The position numbers and the translations under genes were made by a program. From Anaerolineae bacterium (GTDB lineage: Bacteria > Chloroflexota > Anaerolineae > Aggregatilineales > Phototrophicaceae), in assembly GCA_022820125.1 (NCBI GenBank), contig JAJEGA010000082.1, positions 1 through 55,999 on the forward strand: a stretch of DNA of 55,999 nucleotides, read 5' to 3'. Of this stretch, positions 36,045 through 44,613 are shown in pieces (position 1 is the stretch's first letter; every line of letters starts with the position of its first letter). The notes beneath the pieces are model-generated. The model made no database searches and had not been told where the DNA came from. It was given only the letters and a program-made list of their open reading frames with translations.

Positions 36045-36911
36045 CTAATTGGGCGACGCTGCGCCTGTTTCCTTAGGCGTCGCCGGATCATTGCCCCATT
36101 CTTTCCACGATCCATCATAAAGGCGCAAATTCCGCGCGCCCGCGATTTCCAGCGCCAACATACCGTAAGAAGCGGAGACGCCGGAATTGCAGTATATCAC
36201 TGTCTCATCGGCATCAAGCGCGACGCCCTTATCCGCGAAACACTCGCGCAGCGCTGCCGGCGATTTCAAGGTTTGGTCGTCCGCCACCATCGTCGATCGC
36301 GGGAGACTGATCGCCGATGGAATATGACCGCCGAATTTCGCGCGCGATGCCTCGCCCGCGTATTCCGCCGGCGAGCGCACGTCAATCACCTGAATCGTTC
36401 CCGACTCGATGCCTCCCACTATATCGCCCGCCGACGCCTTCAGCGCCGCATTTACGCGCGGGACAAAGCGGGCGCGGTCAAATTGAGGAATCTCGGCGCT
36501 CACGGGCCGCCCTTCCGCACGCCATTTGTCCCAGCCGCCATCGAGCACGAAGACGCTTTCGTGCCCATAATATCGAAACGCCCAGCGCAAGCGGCAAGCG
36601 AACATGCTCGCGGCGTTGTCGTAGATGACCACCCTGGTGGCATTGCTGATGCCGAGCGCGCTCATCTGCGCGGCGAAACGCTCAGGCGAAGCGACATCGT
36701 TTGACGGCGAGAGCGGCTCCACGATATCGATCTGCCAATCAACAAAAACCGCCCCCGGTATATGCCCCGATTCGTAACCTTGCCGATCGGTGAAATAGTG
36801 CGGCGGCGGCGCCGTCGGCGGGAGGACCGCCCCGCGCAACTCGACGATGCGCAACTCCGGGTCCTTGAGATGCTGCTCCAACCAGGCGGTTGTTGCCAAG
36901 GGCGACGGCAT
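36045..36911 (-). CDS. Thiosulfate/3-mercaptopyruvate sulfurtransferase (two rhodanese domains)
   Basis: The 288-residue protein has an inactive first rhodanese domain (DNAASMFACRLRWAFRYYGH region, about residues 5-150) and a catalytic second domain with the Cys in VIYCNSGVSASYGM (about 240). It transfers sulfane sulfur to cyanide, thiols or other acceptors. MPSPLATTAWLEQHL is the start (ATG 36909-36911; AAGGAAG seven nt ahead). An upstream open frame of 83 codons has no homologous content and is excluded. It stands alone and divergent from the next gene. Confidence 0.88.
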   Translation of the reverse strand: MPSPLATTAWLEQHLKDPELRIVELRGAVLPPTAPPPHYFTDRQGYESGHIPGAVFVDWQIDIVEPLSPSNDVASPERFAAQMSALGISNATRVVIYDNAASMFACRLRWAFRYYGHESVFVLDGGWDKWRAEGRPVSAEIPQFDRARFVPRVNAALKASAGDIVGGIESGTIQVIDVRSPAEYAGEASRAKFGGHIPSAISLPRSTMVADDQTLKSPAALRECFADKGVALDADETVIYCNSGVSASYGMLALEIAGARNLRLYDGSWKEWGNDPATPKETGAASPN

Positions 36912-37175
36912 GAAGGCTTCCTTTCTGATTCTCCACCATATTTTCATCAATTTTACACGCGCTTGCCTCAGGCGGCGAATTAGCGGGAGCATATCCCTTT
37001 CAGCGGCAACCATTATCTTTACCTCCAAGCGCATCGAGAAAAACGATGGGCGAGCAGTGACACAGACTGTAGTCGCTTCATTTCTGTCGCCCTCAATACA
37101 CCTGCGGATGCGCGCGCGATTTCCCAAGCGGCTGTATTTCGCTATAATGACGCCAAGCAATCATCAAAAGGGCTG

Positions 37176-39674
37176 ATGAAGAAGCGAATCCGCGGGCTGA
37201 AGCGCGCCGTCTTTCAATTGGATTTCGACCTTTACCGAGTCAAGGTGCCGATTCGCGAGTACAACGGCGCGAATCTCAGCGTCATTGATCTTTGGCCGCA
37301 AGATGTTGAAAAGACGCTGTTTTTCCAGCATGGCTTCGCAGGCGTGGCTGAATCGTGGGAGTGGCAGTTGGCGCATTTCGCCAATCAATATCGGGTAATC
37401 GCGCCCGATCTGCGCGGTCACGGGCAAAGCGACGCCCCTCACAGCGAATACTCGATGCCGGAACTGGTGCAGGATATGCTCGACGTTATCGACACCTTGA
37501 AGCTGCCCGAGCGATTTGTACTGGCTGGCCATTCCTTCGGCGGCGCAATTTGCATTGAATTCGCGAAGGCTTATCCCGAACGCATCGCCAAGCTCGTGCT
37601 GGTCGCAAGCGCTGGCGAGTATCCCCTGCCCAAGTTCGCCTCCGTTATGTTTCGCATTCCGGTCCACATTACGTTGCCGTTCTGGCGCTATCGCCGCCGC
37701 TGGGATGCGGAGTATCACGCGCTAAAGTCCATGTTTCATAATAATTTGTATGGCTGGCAGGCCTGGTCCAAGCTGCGCGACATAAAGAATGAGACCCTTG
37801 TCATCACTGGCGAGCGGGACAATTACTTTCCCCGCTATGTTTACGACGATGTCGCGAAATTGATCCCCGGCGCGGTAGTTCATGATGTTGGCTCGGCGAA
37901 ACACAAGGTGCAGCTGGAGCGTCACGAGGCGGTCAATCGGGCGATCGAGCGCTTCGTCGAAATGTCGAAGCGGAGCAGCTGGCGCTCGATATCGGCGGCC
38001 GACGAGCTTGCCAAGGGGCGCCCCTGGCTGGGTCATTACGACAAAAACATCCCGCCTACGATTCCGATCCCGCATCAGCCGCTCTACCGATTCTTGGAAA
38101 GCGCGGCCGATTGGGCGCCGCGGCGCACAGCCACCGTCTTCTACGGCAAGACATTAAGCTATCGCGAGCTGGAAACCAGAGTCAATCAGTTCGCCCATGG
38201 CTTGCGCGCGCTTGGCGTGCAGCGTGGCGATCGCGTCCAGATCGTCTTGCCGAATACGCCCCAGTTCATCATCGCCTATTACGCCATCTTGAAGATCGGC
38301 GCCGTCGTCGTCCTGTCTAATCCCGACGCCAGCGCCGAGCTGATCGTCAGCCACGCGCGCGAAACCAGCGCGAAGGCGCTCATCACTCTGAGCGCGTTCA
38401 GCCAGTTGGCGCAATTGCTGCAGGGCCAGGCTGGTACCGAAAAATTGATCTTCACCGGCATCGGCAAGCATGTCGCAACCGGCCGAGCGGCGGCTTTTGG
38501 GCGACATAAACAAGCCACCACCGAAGACGAATCCCTCGCCCGGCGTATTGGACGCCGCATGTCCGAGATTATGTCGGGTCAAGACCCGAGACCGCCTGCT
38601 ATTGACGTGGCGCATACCGATCTGGCAGTCATTTCTTATACGAGCGGCACAACCGGGAAACCGCGCGGCGTCTGTTTGACTCATCGCAATTTGGCGGCCA
38701 ACGCGATGCAAACCCGCCACTGGATGCCCGAAATCGAATACGGCAAGGAAGTTGTGATGGCGGTCGTGCCATTTGAGCATAGCTATGGCATGACGGCCGC
38801 CATGAACCTGCCTGTCCTGATCGCGGCTAAAATCGTGATCATTTCGGTCTTTGAGCTCCGGCAAGTGCTGGAGCATATTCGCCGTTACAAGCCCACGCTT
38901 TTCCCCGGTGTGCCGTCTATGTTCACGTTAATCAATCAGGCGGAGAATGTGCGCGGCTTCGGCCTGTCGTCCATCAAAGCATGCATCAGCGGCGCCGCGC
39001 CCCTGCCGGTCGAGGTGCAGGAGTCATTCGAAAAACTGACGCGAGGGCGCTTGGTTGAAGGCTACGGCTTGACGGAAGCCGGTCCGGTCACGCATTCGAA
39101 TCCGCTCTATGGATTGCGCAAGGCGGGCTCAATCGGCGTCCCTTTGCCCAATACTGACGCCAAGATTGTTGACGTGCTGAGCGGCGCCGATCTGCCAATT
39201 GGGCAAATTGGCGAGATGGCGGTGAAGGGCCCGCAAGTTATGAGTGGCTACTGGCATTCAATCGGTGAAGACGAAACAGTCTTGCGCGACGGCTGGCTGC
39301 ACACCGGCGATGTCGCCGTGATGGATGACGAGGGCTACTTCAAGATAATCAGCCGCAAACGCGATACGATCTTCACCGGCGACTACAGCGTCTACCCGCG
39401 TGATGTCGAAGAAGTTTTGTATGAGCACAATAAAGTGCTTGAGGCGGCGGTGGTGGGCGTTGGGCGGGAAGCGAGCAACCAGAAGATCAAAGCCTTCGTC
39501 GTACCGCGCCCCAATAGCAGCTTGTCGAAAGAAGAATTGCTGGATCTCTGCAAACGGCGATTGGAAGAATACGCCGTGCCCTGGGAGATTGAATTCCGGC
39601 AATCGCTGCCGCGGTCGTTCATCGGCAAGGTACTGCGCAGAGTGCTGCATGAAGAAAATCATGGGAGCGGCTGA
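37176..39674 (+). CDS. Fusion of alpha/beta hydrolase and AMP-forming acyl-CoA synthetase
   Basis: Residues about 35-275 form an alpha/beta hydrolase with nucleophile S120 (GHSFGG), D215 (ITGERDN) and H243 as a likely triad. Residues about 300-832 form an ANL-superfamily ligase: SYTSGTTGKPRG at about 487-498, EGYGLTEAGPV, the hinge region LHTGDVAVMDDEGYFKIISR and the C-terminal lysine segment LPRSFIGKVLRR. Such ligases activate a carboxylate as an adenylate and usually thioesterify it with CoA. One polypeptide could therefore release and reactivate an acyl group (inference). It is not a typical OleBC fusion, since OleB uses an Asp nucleophile. AAAAGGG precedes the start. No frameshift lies in the linker. 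Confidence 0.88.
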   Translation: MKKRIRGLKRAVFQLDFDLYRVKVPIREYNGANLSVIDLWPQDVEKTLFFQHGFAGVAESWEWQLAHFANQYRVIAPDLRGHGQSDAPHSEYSMPELVQDMLDVIDTLKLPERFVLAGHSFGGAICIEFAKAYPERIAKLVLVASAGEYPLPKFASVMFRIPVHITLPFWRYRRRWDAEYHALKSMFHNNLYGWQAWSKLRDIKNETLVITGERDNYFPRYVYDDVAKLIPGAVVHDVGSAKHKVQLERHEAVNRAIERFVEMSKRSSWRSISAADELAKGRPWLGHYDKNIPPTIPIPHQPLYRFLESAADWAPRRTATVFYGKTLSYRELETRVNQFAHGLRALGVQRGDRVQIVLPNTPQFIIAYYAILKIGAVVVLSNPDASAELIVSHARETSAKALITLSAFSQLAQLLQGQAGTEKLIFTGIGKHVATGRAAAFGRHKQATTEDESLARRIGRRMSEIMSGQDPRPPAIDVAHTDLAVISYTSGTTGKPRGVCLTHRNLAANAMQTRHWMPEIEYGKEVVMAVVPFEHSYGMTAAMNLPVLIAAKIVIISVFELRQVLEHIRRYKPTLFPGVPSMFTLINQAENVRGFGLSSIKACISGAAPLPVEVQESFEKLTRGRLVEGYGLTEAGPVTHSNPLYGLRKAGSIGVPLPNTDAKIVDVLSGADLPIGQIGEMAVKGPQVMSGYWHSIGEDETVLRDGWLHTGDVAVMDDEGYFKIISRKRDTIFTGDYSVYPRDVEEVLYEHNKVLEAAVVGVGREASNQKIKAFVVPRPNSSLSKEELLDLCKRRLEEYAVPWEIEFRQSLPRSFIGKVLRRVLHEENHGSG

Positions 39675-39779
39675 ACATTGGCTTTTGCGCTTTCGCAAAC
39701 CGGCATCCTCAAATGTCGCGAATGACGCTGCATTTGAGCGCGCCCTCTCCTGGCATCGATTAGCGGACGACCTGCATTG

Positions 39780-40436
39780 ATGGCGTCTTTGCCCTTATTC
39801 CCCCTGAATACTGTGCTGTTTCCCGGCATGACGCTCAAGCTGCATATCTTTGAAGAGCGCTACAAGCTCATGATCAACAACTGCATTGAAGCGAACGAGC
39901 GATTTGGCGTCGTGCTCATCAAGGACGGTCGGGAAGCGCTTGGTCCCACGGCGACGCCTTACGAGGTGGGATGCTCGGCCGCTATTGGCGAGATTCAGCG
40001 ACTGCCGCTAGGCCGGATGAACATCACCGCGGTCGGTCAACGGCGATTTCGCATTAAGGGCATCAGCCGCCGACAGCCGTTTTTGCTGGGCGAAGTGGAA
40101 TTCTTCGCGCCCGCGGAGGACGAGCCAGAGCTTATTCACCGATACAGTCGCTTGCTGCGCCCGCTGGTTATACGTTACCTCAAGACGCTGTCAAGTTCGG
40201 AAGAGGCCAGTATTGACCCAGAACATATCCCTAAACACCCGCGGGCGATATCGCAGCTTGCGTCAATCCTGCTGCAGGCGGATAGCGCGCAGAAGCAGGA
40301 GCTGCTCGAGATACGAAGTTTGTCCCGTCTTCTTCAAACGCTGGTTGAAATCTATCGTCTTGAGACGCTGCTGCTGCCAGTGAAATTGTCGCCGCCAGGC
40401 GCGGACTTTGATATCGGTCCCTTCTCCAGCAACTGA
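39780..40436 (+). CDS. LON N-terminal-domain (substrate-binding) protein
   Basis: The 218-residue protein consists of the Lon N-domain without ATPase or protease: LPLFPLNTVLFPGMTLKLHIFE at the start, then ERFGVVLIKDG and RRFRIKGI, followed by a helical part with a leucine-rich end (LLQTLVEIYRLETLLLP). Stand-alone LON-domain proteins are common; their role is not established, and in Lon the domain recognises substrates. It starts about 105 bp after the fusion gene on the same strand. Confidence 0.85.
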   Translation: MASLPLFPLNTVLFPGMTLKLHIFEERYKLMINNCIEANERFGVVLIKDGREALGPTATPYEVGCSAAIGEIQRLPLGRMNITAVGQRRFRIKGISRRQPFLLGEVEFFAPAEDEPELIHRYSRLLRPLVIRYLKTLSSSEEASIDPEHIPKHPRAISQLASILLQADSAQKQELLEIRSLSRLLQTLVEIYRLETLLLPVKLSPPGADFDIGPFSSN

Positions 40437-40633
40437 CATGAACAGAAGAGCAGAATCTGCCATTAGCGAAAACCTTTTTGGGTGAAGACATTTCTATAGA
40501 TTCGATTTCGCTATGGTCATTAGCTTGTTTGAGCCAAGCCGAGAATGGCCTGCGACCGTGATAGTATGTATATGGCAGGCGTGTATACTCGATAGTCAGT
40601 GGCAAGCGCTGATCAGTCGTTACAGCAACCTCA

Positions 40634-41839
40634 ATGAGAGATTTGTTACTCATATTCACGCGAGCGCTCCTACTCGCGCTCGTCACCATCCTTGCGCTGG
40701 AAATCGCGCTGCAGATTGCCTTTCCGCTTTTGCCGCCGAATCTTATCGAAGCTATGCCGCAGTATCTGGAGCGGCTTGGCTATCGCTTGAATACGGCGCA
40801 CGGCGCGCTTGAGTATCCCGCGCGGCAACGCGTCACTTACCAAGTCACGCCGCTGACTGGAGATTTGTACGACCTCACCTGCATCAAGCCAAGCGACGCC
40901 CAAGCCTTTGAGCCGTATCAGGTGACGTTTGAGCGAGACGAGCGCGGTTTCCGCAATGCTGAACCCTGGCCGGACGATGCAGACCTGGCAGTAATCGGCG
41001 ATTCATTCACCGCTGCCGAGTTGATTCAGCGCCCGTTTTGGCATAATCTCGCCGATTCTATGCTCGTTCTGGCTGTTCCTGGCACGGGCACACTTGAACA
41101 GCAGCGGCTATTTGAAGCTTTCGCCTTGCCTCGTCGCCCAGAAACAGTTGTGCTCGCTTTCTTTGGCGGCAACGATCTGAACGACACCCGATTCTTCGCC
41201 GACATGCAGCGCGCCGGTTTGACGCGTCAAGCCATCGCCCACCGCGGGAAGACCGCGCTAGATTATTCGGTTGTTTTCCGTCTATTGCAGTTCCTCAGCG
41301 AGGTCGCGGCGCCGGATGCCGCTGCGGAATGTCACTATCCGGTGGCGGCGCAAACGGATCCGCCGACGCCAGTGGCTTTCTACCGACAGTTCTTGCCGCT
41401 GCTCAGCCGGGACAAAGCGTCTCTGCTTGAAAGTGAGGAACTGCGCCTCACCAAAACAAGCCTCAGTGAGATGGCATCGGCATTGGATACTAACGGTGGC
41501 GCGTTCATCTTAATGTACATCCCGCAGAAAGCCGAATTGTATTGGCGCCGCCTGGACGCGGAGAGCAAAGAAGCGATCATCGCCGCCGAATCGCGCGATG
41601 GCCAGTTTGACGGTCTGGACAAGATTGATGAGAACCTGTCTGTCCAGCGTGACGTCATGCGAGAAATAGCGGACGAACTCGACATTGCCTTCTTGGACCT
41701 GACGCCGGCGCTGTCTGAGGCGATCGACGGGGGCAGCAAGCCCTATTTCTTCGCCGACACGCACTGGAATCAAGACGGTCACAATATCGCCCGAAACGCC
41801 TTGCTTGACTTTATGAATCGGTCTAACCTAGAAAAGTGA
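40634..41839 (+). CDS. SGNH/GDSL-like hydrolase or acyltransferase, membrane-anchored
   Basis: The 401-residue protein has one N-terminal helix (about 4-30) and an SGNH fold: block I VIGDSF (Ser about 122), block III FFGGNDLND, and the Asp-His pair in FFADTHWNQDGH. Relatives include AlgJ/AlgX-type polysaccharide O-acetyltransferases and SGNH esterases. It is followed by an SxtJ-like protein, a carbamoyltransferase and a DUF5989 protein, a set that recurs together in many genomes and probably decorates a glycan or lipid outside the membrane (inference). The start lacks a good binding site (AATGAG). The 197 bp before it show no clear feature. Confidence 0.8.
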   Translation: MRDLLLIFTRALLLALVTILALEIALQIAFPLLPPNLIEAMPQYLERLGYRLNTAHGALEYPARQRVTYQVTPLTGDLYDLTCIKPSDAQAFEPYQVTFERDERGFRNAEPWPDDADLAVIGDSFTAAELIQRPFWHNLADSMLVLAVPGTGTLEQQRLFEAFALPRRPETVVLAFFGGNDLNDTRFFADMQRAGLTRQAIAHRGKTALDYSVVFRLLQFLSEVAAPDAAAECHYPVAAQTDPPTPVAFYRQFLPLLSRDKASLLESEELRLTKTSLSEMASALDTNGGAFILMYIPQKAELYWRRLDAESKEAIIAAESRDGQFDGLDKIDENLSVQRDVMREIADELDIAFLDLTPALSEAIDGGSKPYFFADTHWNQDGHNIARNALLDFMNRSNLEK

Positions 41840-41908
41840 TCTGCGAGGCTTTGTCAGTTCCTGCGAATCTTGGCATTTGTATAGCCGCTTCCACCGGGGA
41901 GTAAGCAT

Positions 41909-42139
41909 TTGAAAAGTCTCTTGAAAATCGCCTGGGAAAGGTTCAGCGTCAATTCAGCGATAATCGCTGACATTAATGGGCGCTTCATCGCGACTGCTTT
42001 CTACTTCACCATCATGACGCCTTTCGGCTTGCTCTCCGCACTCTTCATGGACCCGCTTCGCAAACGGAAAGTCAACCCGCATTGGGAAGAACGCGAGCCG
42101 ACGCCGACGGATTTAGCCTCAGCGAGAGAACAAGGCTAA
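41909..42139 (+). CDS. SxtJ-like small membrane protein
   Basis: A 76-residue protein from a TTG start with GGGGAG seven nt upstream. One hydrophobic segment (FIATAFYFTIMTPFGLLSALF) is followed by DPLRKRKVNPHWEERE, the end typical of SxtJ-family proteins that accompany carbamoyltransferases. Function unknown. It ends 2 nt before the carbamoyltransferase start, so the genes are coupled. Confidence 0.75.
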   Translation: MKSLLKIAWERFSVNSAIIADINGRFIATAFYFTIMTPFGLLSALFMDPLRKRKVNPHWEEREPTPTDLASAREQG

Positions 42140-42141
42140 CG

Positions 42142-43932
42142 ATGTATATTCTAGGCATATCCGCCTTTTATCATGACTCCGCAGCAGCCCTGCTATGCGA
42201 TGGCGAGCTGATCGCCGCCGCGATGGAAGAGCGATTCTCCCGCGTGAAGCATGACAACCGCTTCCCCCAGCTGGCGGCAGAATTCTGCCTGCGGCAAGCG
42301 GGTATATCGGCGCGGGACTTGGCATACATCGTCTTTTACGAGAAGCCGCTGCAGAAATTCGAGCGCATTCTGCAAACCACTTTGAACACCTTTCCCCGTT
42401 CGTCCGGGCTCTGGCGCGAATCAATGCTGACCTGGCTGAGCGATAAACTCTGGGTGCGCAGCCACATCGCGCGCGGGCTTGGCGTTCCCTACGACAAGAT
42501 TTTGTTTTGCGATCATCACATGAGCCACGCGGCCAGCGCCTTCTACGCTTGCCCCTTCAAAGACGCCGCGATCCTGACCGTCGATGGCGTGGGCGAATGG
42601 ACCACAACTACCCTGGGTATAGGCAAGAGCAGCCTCGGCGAAGAAACGCAGGCGCCGCCTACAATCGAGCTCTTTGAAGAGCAACGCTTTCCGCATTCGC
42701 TGGGGCTGCTTTACTCCACCTTTACCGCCTGGCTCGGCTTCCGCGTCAATAATGGCGAATACAAGGTGATGGGCATGAGCCCCTACGGCTCGCCGCGCTA
42801 TATGGACAAGATTGAGAAGGTCGCGCGCGCCGATGAAGACAACGGCGCCTTCAAGCTCAATATGGATTATTTCGACTTTCACCGTTCCACAACGCGGAGC
42901 TACAGCAACAGATTCCTCGAGCTATTTGGTGAGAAGCGCGATGACGAAGCCGAGTTTTTCACTATGCGCACGAATCCGGAGCGCTCGGCTGATCGGGCGG
43001 CGATGGAGACAAACCAGTATTACGCTGATGTCGCGGCGAGCATTCAGCAATTCACGGAAGACACCTTGGTCAAAATCGCGAATCACTTGCAAAAGCGCAG
43101 CGGCATGAGCAAGCTCGTCATGGCCGGCGGCGTGGCGCTGAACACCAAAGCCAATTGGCGCATCCTGAATGAAACCCCGTTTGAAGAATTGTGGATTCAG
43201 CCGGCGGCTGGCGATGACGGCGGCGCGCTCGGCGCTGCCTTGTGGGCATGGCACACGCTATTGGGCAAACCGCGCCTTTGGGTGCAGAAGCACGCCTATT
43301 ATGGCCGCAGTTACAGCGATGAAGAGTGTCGCGCGTTTTTGGATGAAGAAGCGCTATCGTACGAAACCATCGCCGATGAGAGCAAGCTCACCGAGACTAT
43401 CGTTGACGCCCTGACCTGCCAACAGGTCATCGGCTTTCATCAGGGGCGGTTTGAATGGGGACCGCGAGCTTTGGGAAATCGCAGCATTTTGGCTGATCCG
43501 CGCGGCGCCGATATGAAAGAAATCGTCAATACAAAGATCAAGTTTCGCGAACCGTTTCGACCCTTTGCGCCGGTCGTGCTGCGGGAGCGCGCTCCCGAAT
43601 ACTTCGATTATCCGCAGGTGGCTGATCATGACACGCCGCGCTATATGCTGATGGTGGCGCCTATCAAAGCAGACAAGCAGACCGAGATCCACGCCGTCAA
43701 CCATGAAGGCACGGGCCGATTGCAATCCATAGATCGCGAGACGAATTCAAGATATTACGATGTGGTGCAGCAATTTGGCGAAGCGACGGGCGTGCCGATC
43801 GTGCTCAATACCTCGTTTAATCTGCGGGGCGAGCCCATTGTCAACACACCGCGCGAAGCCTACAATACCTTCCGAAACAGCGATATCGACATGCTGGTGC
43901 TTGGTTCGCATATCGTACGAAAACCCACCTAA
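42142..43932 (+). CDS. Carbamoyltransferase (NodU/CmcH family)
   Basis: The 596-residue protein begins MYILGISAFYHDSAAAL and has the Kae1-like N-terminal domain with metal-binding His in CDHHMSHAASAFY and VMAGGVALNTKAN, and the C-terminal YrdC-like carbamoyltransferase domain with RFEWGPRALGNRSILADPR and VLNTSFNLRGEPIVNTP. The family transfers carbamoyl from carbamoyl phosphate via an adenylate to a hydroxyl group on sugars or secondary metabolites. ATG 42142 is chosen with AAGG upstream; a longer frame overlaps the previous gene. No sugar biosynthetic genes lie nearby except the GT4 gene 8 kb away, so the acceptor is unknown. Confidence 0.92.
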   Translation: MYILGISAFYHDSAAALLCDGELIAAAMEERFSRVKHDNRFPQLAAEFCLRQAGISARDLAYIVFYEKPLQKFERILQTTLNTFPRSSGLWRESMLTWLSDKLWVRSHIARGLGVPYDKILFCDHHMSHAASAFYACPFKDAAILTVDGVGEWTTTTLGIGKSSLGEETQAPPTIELFEEQRFPHSLGLLYSTFTAWLGFRVNNGEYKVMGMSPYGSPRYMDKIEKVARADEDNGAFKLNMDYFDFHRSTTRSYSNRFLELFGEKRDDEAEFFTMRTNPERSADRAAMETNQYYADVAASIQQFTEDTLVKIANHLQKRSGMSKLVMAGGVALNTKANWRILNETPFEELWIQPAAGDDGGALGAALWAWHTLLGKPRLWVQKHAYYGRSYSDEECRAFLDEEALSYETIADESKLTETIVDALTCQQVIGFHQGRFEWGPRALGNRSILADPRGADMKEIVNTKIKFREPFRPFAPVVLRERAPEYFDYPQVADHDTPRYMLMVAPIKADKQTEIHAVNHEGTGRLQSIDRETNSRYYDVVQQFGEATGVPIVLNTSFNLRGEPIVNTPREAYNTFRNSDIDMLVLGSHIVRKPT

Positions 43933-43958
43933 CCGTGAATGCCTGACGGGGAGACATC

Positions 43959-44171
43959 ATGGCGACAAATGCAAAACGCGACGACAATTCACCAAGCGCC
44001 TTAAAAGACTTTTTCATGCGCATGGGCGTGCTTGGCGAACTGCTGGCTTTTCTCTGGAAGCGCAAACTCTATTGGATGCTGCCGATGGTCATCACGCTGT
44101 TGGTGTTCGCGCTTTTGATCATGCTCGGCGGCTCTAGCCCGCTCAGCCCTTTCATTTACACGCTGTTCTAG
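43959..44171 (+). CDS. DUF5989-family small membrane protein
   Basis: The 70-residue protein has one membrane helix and the family end LAFLWKRKLYWMLPMV...SSPLSPFIYTLF. It commonly follows NodU-type carbamoyltransferases together with an SxtJ-like protein, as here. Function unknown; an accessory membrane role in carbamoylation is inferred from context. GGGGAGA lies ahead of the ATG. Confidence 0.8.
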   Translation: MATNAKRDDNSPSALKDFFMRMGVLGELLAFLWKRKLYWMLPMVITLLVFALLIMLGGSSPLSPFIYTLF

Positions 44172-44198
44172 CCACAGCCCTACGATCGCCTGGCGCTT

Positions 44199-44597
44199 AT
44201 GGAACTGTCAGCAATCAAGCTATTGGTATTGATCGCCTTGGTCGCGCTAGTCTTGCGGCTGGGGCTGCTGGTTCATCAGCGGTCGTTGGCGACCAAGCCG
44301 ATACACGGCGGCGCGCTTTCGCAACTGCTCAACTTGCTCTCGGGCATGTGCTTCGTCGCCATCCTGCCGACAGTATGCCTGAGCGTTTTGGCGCTCCACC
44401 CCGAGGCGGTGAATTTCGCCGGTCTCACCTGGCATCCAATTTTGTTCATCGTTGTTTCGCTTGGGCTGGGCAGCTTCGTCTTCGCCCTGCTCCACGCCAT
44501 TGTCGAACGCGTTCCGCTTCAACGCGCGCGAGGAGAGGCTGCGGGCCGGGCGGCGCGCGGCTGGACGGAAGAGGACGCAAAAACTTCGGGCTTGTAA
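44199..44597 (+). CDS. Membrane protein, unknown
   Basis: The 132-residue protein has three predicted helices (about 5-25, 46-66 with LLSGMCFVAILPTVCLSVLAL, and 78-100) and a charged C-terminal tail (GWTEEDAKTSGL). I do not recognise the family. It starts 27 bp after the DUF5989 gene and is probably the last gene of the carbamoylation cassette. It ends 16 bp before the convergent gyrB. Confidence 0.7.
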   Translation: MELSAIKLLVLIALVALVLRLGLLVHQRSLATKPIHGGALSQLLNLLSGMCFVAILPTVCLSVLALHPEAVNFAGLTWHPILFIVVSLGLGSFVFALLHAIVERVPLQRARGEAAGRAARGWTEEDAKTSGL

Positions 44598-44613
44598 CCA
44601 GCAGACTGTCGAA

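Noticed and set aside
36912..37160. 83-residue N-terminal extension of the rhodanese
   Set aside because: No homologous content; the internal ATG at 36911 has AAGGAAG and gives the standard length.
37176..39674. OleBC-type fusion
   Set aside because: The hydrolase nucleophile is Ser in GHSFGG, not the Asp of OleB, and no oleA or oleD is nearby.
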